Origin: Fermentibacter danicus
Lineage (GTDB): Bacteria > Fermentibacterota > Fermentibacteria > Fermentibacterales > Fermentibacteraceae
Assembly (NCBI GenBank): GCA_001618615.1
Contig: LKHB01000194.1
Coordinates: 1-64,000 of the forward strand
Direction of reading: 5' to 3'
DNA length: 64,000 nucleotides
Part shown: positions 58,344-64,000 of the stretch, piece after piece
Position numbering within the stretch: position 1 is the first letter of the stretch
How the letters are laid out: each line of letters begins with the position of its first letter
Position numbers and translations under genes: made by a program
Notes under the pieces: model-generated
The model's database searches: none
Told to the model about the DNA's origin: nothing
What the model saw: only the letters and a program-made list of their open reading frames with translations

Positions 58344-61238
58344 CTACCTCCAGGCCGGGAGGACGATCGCGTCCGTCCCGCTTCCGAAAACGCTCTCCAC
58401 GGAGACCCCCTCGGGGGCCAGCACGAAAACCGAGGCCGATTCCAGGGCCTTCTCGAGAAGGTCGGGGTAGCGTTCGGCCGCCAACCCGGCGTCGAGGCCG
58501 GCGAGATCCGCACGAAAGGCCTCCATGTCGGCCGGAGTCACACGGGCGAGGTGTCTCGCCAGGGCCATGCCGCACCTGACCCTTGGACCCGCGGGCTGCT
58601 CCAGCCCGGCGAAGGTGGAGAGGACCGCGAGGCGGACGTCCTCGCCGGATGGCGGGGAGGCGCGGAGCAGGTCCGGGGAGGAGGCGAAGAACGCCCTGGT
58701 CCTGGCCGGATCTGGATCGCGGTTGCTCGCGAAGAAGGCCAGGCCCGTCATGGGATCGTGCCAGGCCGACACCTCGTAGGCGCCTCCAGACATCCTCAGC
58801 TTTCTGTAGATGGGGCCGTCAGAGAAGGCCGCCGTTCCCACCGTGAAAAGCGCGGCGTCGGACGATCCGAGCCGGGGCGCCGGTACGACCGTGCACACCG
58901 TTGCAACCTCGCTTCTCAGCGGCATCATGACCGCTCCGGCGCCCGTCAGCCGGCTTTCTGCACTGTGTGCCGACCAGTCGCAGCCGCCGGCGGGGAGATT
59001 GTCCATGAAAGCAGACAAGGCGTCCAGGGCCCTCTCCGGCTGAGTTCCCGGGAAGCATGCGACCGAAATCAGCCTCTCCATGGTGAATATCCTTCGAACG
59101 AGCGCCTCCAGCCGGCCCGAGAGCCGGGAGAGGCTGCGGGTTTCAATCTTTCTCCCCGCGATGAACCCGGCCTGCGGCAGGCCCTCCCAGCCGTTCCTTC
59201 TCGCGAAGGATTCCGACAGGCGGGAGGCGGCCGACACTCTCGCATACCAGTCGGCGGATGCGATGAGGTCGGAGAGATCGTTTCCCCTCTGCTCCTCCAC
59301 GATTTCCGCGAGCCTGTCGAGGTCTCCGAACCGGGTCGAGAGCAGGGCGGTGCGGAGAAGCGCAAGAGCCTCCGCCGGTCGCTCCGGGAAGAATCCGACG
59401 AGGATGGAGACCACGTGGGCCGGTCTGCCGGTGGCGGCCTCCTCGCAGGCGGCCGGCCTCGGATCGATGCCTCCGGTGTCCCGTCCCAGCCTTATCGACA
59501 TCTCCCTGTGATCGAAGCGGCCTGCGCCCATCCCCGTGAGGCAGCTCAGGGCGAGGGGCAGATGCAGATCCTCGGATCTTGAGAGGTCCGGGACGGCGAA
59601 GGCCATCTCGAGCCAGGCCGTCCCCCCACGGCCGTCCAGCAACAGGATGTCCGTGTCGTTCGATCTCCGCAGAACGGGCCTGTCGCCGCTCTCCGACATC
59701 GGAAGCTCCCCCGGATCGAGCCTCGGGATGGAGCGGAGCGCCTCGGGGGTGTCCTCCATGGCGGAGAACTCCTCCAGTTCGCGCGCCTCGGTCGAGATGA
59801 TCTCGTGCCGGGCGCGGTCCAGCCTGACCATCCTTTCGCCCCGCACTCTCCGTGCGACGGGCTCGACCAGGAGCTGGAGCCTGTGAGGGTTGTCCCTCAG
59901 CCATGTGGATGCGGCGGCCTTGAGCTTCCCGGTCAGGTCTCCGCCCGCGGCGAGGCGGCCGATCGTGGATGCGTGATCCAGCCATCCGTCTGGGGGGAGC
60001 CCGTAGGACCACGCCCTCATGGCTCTCGTGAAGAGGGCGAGCGGAAAATCCTCGACCCTGTCCAGGTAGGCGAACATGAGGGAGTTCACGGCCGCATCGA
60101 GGACGTCTTCGGCCGGACCGTCCGAGATGAAGCGGGATAGTTCGTCGAGTATCGTCCGACGGACGGCATCGGCTCTACCGGCCGAGGTCCCCCTCAGGCC
60201 AACAGTGAAGAGCATCTCCCTGAGTTCGACCTCCAGCCCGGACTCGTAGGAGAGATCGGTCCCCAGGCGGCTGTCCATCAGAGCCCTGTAGAGACAGCCC
60301 GCATCGGACAGGAGAACCTCCTCGAGGATCTGGGCGAGAGCCGCCTGCTCGGAGTCGCCCGACTCGCCCAGCAGCCAGGAGAAGTCGATGGATGCGCCAC
60401 CTGGCTCCTTCGGCGTGACCAGTACGGCCTTCCTGGGCCTCCTCCATCTCGGCTGGAGGGGGATGGCCGGAGAAGCCGGCCGGGGGGCGGGGTCGTGCGG
60501 CAGCGCCCGGTGGATGAGGGACGCCAGGTCTCCGGTGTCCATCGGGGAGCATATGAAGATCCTCGCGTTGGAGGGACGGTAGTATGCGCGGTGGTACTCG
60601 CGGATCTCCTCCCAGGTGCTGCTGCCCATCTCGGATGGATCGCCGCCCGAGTCGTTGCGGTAGGGGGTGTCCGGCAGGAGTTCGGATTGGATCTTCAGGT
60701 AGGAAAGCTCCCCGGGATCGGAGTACGAGCCTCTCATCTCGCTGTAGATGACTCCGGAAGGGCGTCCGAGGAGGGATCTCCCCCTGCGTTCGGGCCTCAG
60801 GTGGTACGATTCCAGAAGCATCCTCCTGCGGTCCAGCAGCGGGTTGAACACTAGATCCAGATAGACCCGGGAGAGGTTCAGGAACTCACCCTCATGGGTC
60901 GAGCCGGCGAAGTAGACTGTCCTGTCGGGATAGGTTACCGCGTTCAGGTGCGTGTGGAGCGATCCGCGCCACAGTTCGTTGAATGCGTCGCTCACCGGAT
61001 ACGACTTCGACCCGTTCAGGACGCAGTGCTCCAAGATGTGGGGGATGCCGGCCGAGTCCCGGGGCGGCGTCAGCAGCGAGATCCCGATGAAGTGATCGGG
61101 CGCGTCCAGGGAGACGTGCATGATCTCCGCACCTGACGCCGAGTCACGAATAAGTCTCCAGGGAAGACCCCAGGACCCGAGAATCCCCGAGCGGACATGC
61201 TCGAAGCCCCGGGGCGCCCCAGCCCCGGCTTTTGACAA
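58344..61238 (-). CDS. M16C-family metallopeptidase (presequence protease/Cym1-like)
   Basis: The 964-residue length is standard for the clam-shaped M16C enzymes. The inverted zinc motif H67xxE70H71 lies in GIPHILEHCVLNGSKSYP, with the second-sphere region VIYSEMRGSYSDP, and the typical N-terminus GFEHVRSGIL...GAEIMHVSLDAPDHFIGISLLTPP. Such enzymes degrade short peptides inside a closed chamber. It starts at TTG 61238, with GGAGGTG 5 bases upstream. It lies 5 bases before pyrE. Confidence 0.93.
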   Translation of the reverse strand: MSKAGAGAPRGFEHVRSGILGSWGLPWRLIRDSASGAEIMHVSLDAPDHFIGISLLTPPRDSAGIPHILEHCVLNGSKSYPVSDAFNELWRGSLHTHLNAVTYPDRTVYFAGSTHEGEFLNLSRVYLDLVFNPLLDRRRMLLESYHLRPERRGRSLLGRPSGVIYSEMRGSYSDPGELSYLKIQSELLPDTPYRNDSGGDPSEMGSSTWEEIREYHRAYYRPSNARIFICSPMDTGDLASLIHRALPHDPAPRPASPAIPLQPRWRRPRKAVLVTPKEPGGASIDFSWLLGESGDSEQAALAQILEEVLLSDAGCLYRALMDSRLGTDLSYESGLEVELREMLFTVGLRGTSAGRADAVRRTILDELSRFISDGPAEDVLDAAVNSLMFAYLDRVEDFPLALFTRAMRAWSYGLPPDGWLDHASTIGRLAAGGDLTGKLKAAASTWLRDNPHRLQLLVEPVARRVRGERMVRLDRARHEIISTEARELEEFSAMEDTPEALRSIPRLDPGELPMSESGDRPVLRRSNDTDILLLDGRGGTAWLEMAFAVPDLSRSEDLHLPLALSCLTGMGAGRFDHREMSIRLGRDTGGIDPRPAACEEAATGRPAHVVSILVGFFPERPAEALALLRTALLSTRFGDLDRLAEIVEEQRGNDLSDLIASADWYARVSAASRLSESFARRNGWEGLPQAGFIAGRKIETRSLSRLSGRLEALVRRIFTMERLISVACFPGTQPERALDALSAFMDNLPAGGCDWSAHSAESRLTGAGAVMMPLRSEVATVCTVVPAPRLGSSDAALFTVGTAAFSDGPIYRKLRMSGGAYEVSAWHDPMTGLAFFASNRDPDPARTRAFFASSPDLLRASPPSGEDVRLAVLSTFAGLEQPAGPRVRCGMALARHLARVTPADMEAFRADLAGLDAGLAAERYPDLLEKALESASVFVLAPEGVSVESVFGSGTDAIVLPAWR

Positions 61239-61372
61239 GACGCACCTCCGCGATGGCCCCCGGCGAAGCCGGGCTGACAGATAAACATATCCGGATGCAT
61301 GACTCCGGTCAGTCCTTGACGGATGTCGCCAGCAGATTCTAGTTTGCCGGAGTCACTCACCGGGAAATCACT

Positions 61373-61908
61373 ATGCACTGGAGGATTCGAGTGCAGGATG
61401 TGATGTACCTCGACGATCTCGATCAGGTAAAGGCACTCGCGGTTCCCATTCGCCTGGAGATTCTCAGGATCATGGACGGCAGGCCCATGACCACCACCCA
61501 GATCCGCAGGGTTATGAAGCAGAGCCAGGGCAGGCTCTACTACCACGTCACCGAGATGGAGCGGGTGGGGCTTCTTCAGGTCTCGGAGACCAGGAGGAAG
61601 GGCAACCTCTTCGAAAAGTACTGCCTGCCTGCGGCGAGGCATTTCAGGATCAACCCGCTTCTGTTCAGGAGCGGCGATGCCGGCCGGCAGGTCTTCGTCG
61701 ACACCGTCTCCTCGCATTTCGAATCGAAACCCTGCTCGACATCAGAAGACACATGGACGACGGGGCCCTCGATGCGGAACTCATCGACAAGTCGGTCTCC
61801 AGCGTGATCGAGGAGAAGCTGCTGACCGTCGAGGATGCAGGGAAGCTGTGCGAGGAACTCAAGGATCTGGTGATGCGGCACGACTTCGCCGGGGCAGGGG
61901 TCCGGTGA
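61373..61908 (+). pseudogene. ArsR-like winged-helix regulator with a frameshift
   Basis: The N-terminal part is an ArsR/HTH_20-type winged helix: DDLDQVKALAVPIRLEILRIMDG, TTTQIRRVMKQSQGRLYYHVTEMERVGLLQV, ETRRKGNLFEKYCLPAARHFRIN. The frame then runs off near 61727 into unrelated residues (SKPCSTSEDTW...). One base earlier the other frame resumes a sensible helical end (ETLLDIRRHMDDGALDAELIDKS...MRHDFAGAG) and stops at 61908. A single missing base near 61725-61730, either real or a sequencing error, explains it. GTG 61391 with GGAGG ahead is an alternative start. Confidence 0.75.
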
Positions 61909-61978
61909 AGATGCATTTCATGAGTGTCGTGTATTTTACGAGGAACTGCGAGGATGATATGGAGGATAGGGAGAAGAC

Positions 61979-63829
61979 TTGACGGGGCTGCTCCTGTCCT
62001 GCCTTCTGCTCGGACCCGATTTATGTCCATCGGGCGGCTGCCGGGGTGATCTGCCGGTTCTTCCCGCATTTCACGAGATGGACAGCCGTGGGAGAAGCGA
62101 TCCCGCCGGTCCCCTCCCTGTTGACGGGGTCGACATGGGCGGAACCCCCTCCTCTGTCGTATTCGGCTTTCTCCCGTACTGGACGGGCCACTCCTATCTC
62201 CGGTACGACCTGATCTCCGTACTGGCCTGCTTCTCGGTCGACATGGGTTCTGCCGGTACGATCACGGCATGGCACGGATTTCCAGGAGCCTTCGAAGGCC
62301 CGGTCGCGGGCGTGCATGCCGCAGGTGGTTCAGCCGTAGTCACGGTGACATGCTTCTCCGGCTCCGGGATCCATTCGATACTCACCTCCTCGAAGGATGT
62401 CGCGCTGGAGACCCTCGTCGGGCTGCTCGACGACAACCCGGACATGGACGGTATCTGCCTCGACTTCGAAGGAGTCCTCTCGACGGACCGCGACGCGCTT
62501 ACCGCATTCGTCGCGGATCTGAGGGAGGCCATGGATCAGAGCCGTCCCGGAAGCCATCTCTCGATATGCACGCCGGCGGTGGACTGGGCCGGCGCATTCG
62601 ACTACGACCTGCTGGCATCGAATTGTGACGCCCTCTTCATGATGTGCTACCCCTTCCACGGCTCCTGGTCCGATGAGGCCGGCCCCTGCTGCCCGCTGAC
62701 GGGATGGGGCGCCGGCCCGGAGTCCCCCGCCAACATGGCCTGGTCCCTCGGAGACTACGTGATCCACGCTCCGTCGGTCCACGATAAGCTCGTGGTCGGC
62801 CTGCCATACTACGGATTCGAATGGGAGACGGAGGACGGGAATCCCCACTCCGTTGTCGATGGATCCTGTTCGACACTCTCCTATTCGTCGCTCGCCTCAC
62901 GGGCGGAGACGCACGGCAGGCTCTGGGACCCGGAGTCGTTGACGCCCTGGTACCGATACCGGGATCCCGGATGGAGACAGGGCTGGTTCGACGATCCGGG
63001 ATCGCTTTCCCTGAAGTACAGCCTGATACTGGGGTCCGGATTCCAGGGGGCGGGGATCTGGGCTCTCGGCTACGACGGGTCCAGACCCGAGCTGTGGAAC
63101 TGCATCGAGCAGTGGTTCACGGAACCGCCTCAACGCGACAGGATGACGGACAACCTCGAAGCGACGTTCACCCTCCACGGGCCGTCCAACTACTGGCACT
63201 ACAGCGGAACCGGGATGCTCTACAGCCACTTCTACACGTTCACCGTCGGATCAGGGCCGGACGTGAACTGGGCCGAATGGCGGTTCGACCTCCCCGATTC
63301 GAGCGCTTACGGCATGCTCGAGGCATGGGTGCCCGAGGGTTCACAGGCATCGGCCGTCTACAGGATCCACCACGGCGGAGCGATCGACACGGTGCTGGTG
63401 GATCAGGCCGGGCTGCAGGGCTGCTGGGCGATGCTCGGGGGGCCATACCGGGCGATGGACGGCCTCTCGGTGCTGCTGGGAGACAGGGCTGGAACTGCAG
63501 GCAGAAGGCTGGGCTTCGACGCGATACGCTTCCAGGAATGCATCGGAATCGCCCCCGGAGATGATCCGCCCACGGGCCTGACCCTGATGCCGGCCGGGTC
63601 GAATCCCGCCCGGGAGTTCACGATATCGTGTCCTCCTGCGGGCGGGGAGTCGGAACTGCTCATTCTCGACTGCTCGGGAAGGATCGTCTTCAGGGCGCCT
63701 GTCGCGGCGGGGGAGAACCGGACGGTCTCCTGGCCTGCGAGCCCGATGCCGCAGGGCGTCTATCTCGCGATCCTCGCCGGCCCCCGCTCCCTCCTAACCG
63801 CTCCGCTCCGCCTCGTCCTCCTCCGCTGA
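61979..63829 (+). CDS. exported glycoside hydrolase family 18-like protein with FlgD-like C-terminal domain
   Basis: A 616-residue protein with a short signal segment, a GH18 barrel (about residues 57-380) carrying the catalytic DGICLDFE (Glu164) and LVVGLPYYGFEWE, a beta-sandwich of the golvesin/xanthan-lyase CBD type (about 395-530: TFTLHGPSNYWHYSGTG...YTFTVGSG...RRLGFDAIRF) and a FlgD-like end (AREFTISCPPAGGESELLILDCSGRIVF...GVYLAIL). It may cut chitin-like or peptidoglycan glycans at the cell surface. It begins at TTG 61979 after GGGAGAAG. A MITE-family left end starts 4 bases past the stop. Confidence 0.82.
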   Translation: MTGLLLSCLLLGPDLCPSGGCRGDLPVLPAFHEMDSRGRSDPAGPLPVDGVDMGGTPSSVVFGFLPYWTGHSYLRYDLISVLACFSVDMGSAGTITAWHGFPGAFEGPVAGVHAAGGSAVVTVTCFSGSGIHSILTSSKDVALETLVGLLDDNPDMDGICLDFEGVLSTDRDALTAFVADLREAMDQSRPGSHLSICTPAVDWAGAFDYDLLASNCDALFMMCYPFHGSWSDEAGPCCPLTGWGAGPESPANMAWSLGDYVIHAPSVHDKLVVGLPYYGFEWETEDGNPHSVVDGSCSTLSYSSLASRAETHGRLWDPESLTPWYRYRDPGWRQGWFDDPGSLSLKYSLILGSGFQGAGIWALGYDGSRPELWNCIEQWFTEPPQRDRMTDNLEATFTLHGPSNYWHYSGTGMLYSHFYTFTVGSGPDVNWAEWRFDLPDSSAYGMLEAWVPEGSQASAVYRIHHGGAIDTVLVDQAGLQGCWAMLGGPYRAMDGLSVLLGDRAGTAGRRLGFDAIRFQECIGIAPGDDPPTGLTLMPAGSNPAREFTISCPPAGGESELLILDCSGRIVFRAPVAAGENRTVSWPASPMPQGVYLAILAGPRSLLTAPLRLVLLR

Positions 63830-63833
63830 GTCC

Positions 63834-64000
63834 GGTGTCAGAGGAAAAAACGTCAAATACTCAAAAATGGCTTGATTTCCCCTCCGCATAATGCTGTCTG
63901 TCAGCATGAATCAGATAATGAGAAAGCGGTAAATAGCTGTGGAAGGGAATCAACGCCGAAGCGACAATCTATTATACACTGCTTCTTATTCAGAAATCCT
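63834..64000. mobile_element. left end of a fourth MITE-family element, cut by the window edge
   Basis: It begins with the same GGTGTCAGAGGAAAAAACG terminus as copies 1-3, but after about 35 bases the interior departs from the 195-bp copies and there is no right end within the window. It may be a divergent copy or the left end of a longer, possibly autonomous element. Confidence 0.6.

Overview
This window looks like the chromosome of an uncultured, GC-rich Gram-negative bacterium of the Fibrobacteres-Chlorobi-Bacteroidetes (FCB) superphylum, perhaps a candidate phylum such as Fermentibacteria or a relative. That placement is inferred from gene content: a TonB receptor with an N-terminal carboxypeptidase-regulatory-like domain, a PorV/PorQ-type outer-membrane protein, two GWxTD-domain proteins and several exported proteins ending in a FlgD-like (type IX-style) C-terminal domain. 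Five two-base NN runs (2799, 5877, 15063, 40792, 44521) each break a reading frame, so the sequence is a draft assembly with closed-up gaps.

Layout. 1-15.7 kb is an envelope block on the + strand: TonB receptor, ExbB, two ExbD, TonB, an exported FlgD-domain protein, a PorV-like protein, two GWxTD proteins, a degenerate metallopeptidase-like exported protein and a TPR lipoprotein. 15.7-17 kb is a RayT (REP-associated tyrosine transposase) gene bracketed by two pairs of inverted 27-bp repeats. 17-25 kb is mostly - strand housekeeping: a beta-propeller lipoprotein, MurA with Asp in place of the usual Cys, a DEDDh exonuclease, Pth, L25, tRNA-Gln, IspE and a UbiA-family prenyltransferase. 25-44.6 kb is a long + strand housekeeping run: Na/Pi cotransporter, RsmI, a CDP-alcohol phosphatidyltransferase with inositol-phosphate synthase, Tmk, an S41 protease, a phosphohexomutase, YceD-RpmF-PlsX-FabH-FabG-AcpP-FabF-Rnc, an acyl-CoA dehydrogenase with EtfB and a ferredoxin-fused EtfA, and a PHP protein.

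45.1-54.7 kb is an accessory island, bounded on the left by a MITE-like element and on the right by another MITE-like copy 6 bp from the 3' end of tRNA-Ser(UGA). It holds an MNT-HEPN toxin-antitoxin pair with a twin operator, a macro-domain (ADP-ribose) hydrolase, a compositionally foreign operon encoding a HerA-type ATPase, a NurA-type nuclease with an inserted Cys cluster and a DNA methyltransferase, a second decayed copy of the macro gene, and an AT-rich lipoprotein. The two macro-gene copies form long direct repeats around the HerA-NurA-methyltransferase operon, making it a discrete, potentially excisable cassette. My best reading is a restriction-modification-like defence module in which the methyltransferase marks self and the HerA-NurA machine resects unmarked DNA; this is inference.

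54.7-64 kb returns to host-like sequence: a CYTH protein, a polytopic membrane protein, an M90-like peptidase overlapping pyrE tail to tail, an M16C peptidase, a frameshifted ArsR-like regulator and a GH18-like exported protein, followed by the left end of a fourth MITE-family element at the window edge.
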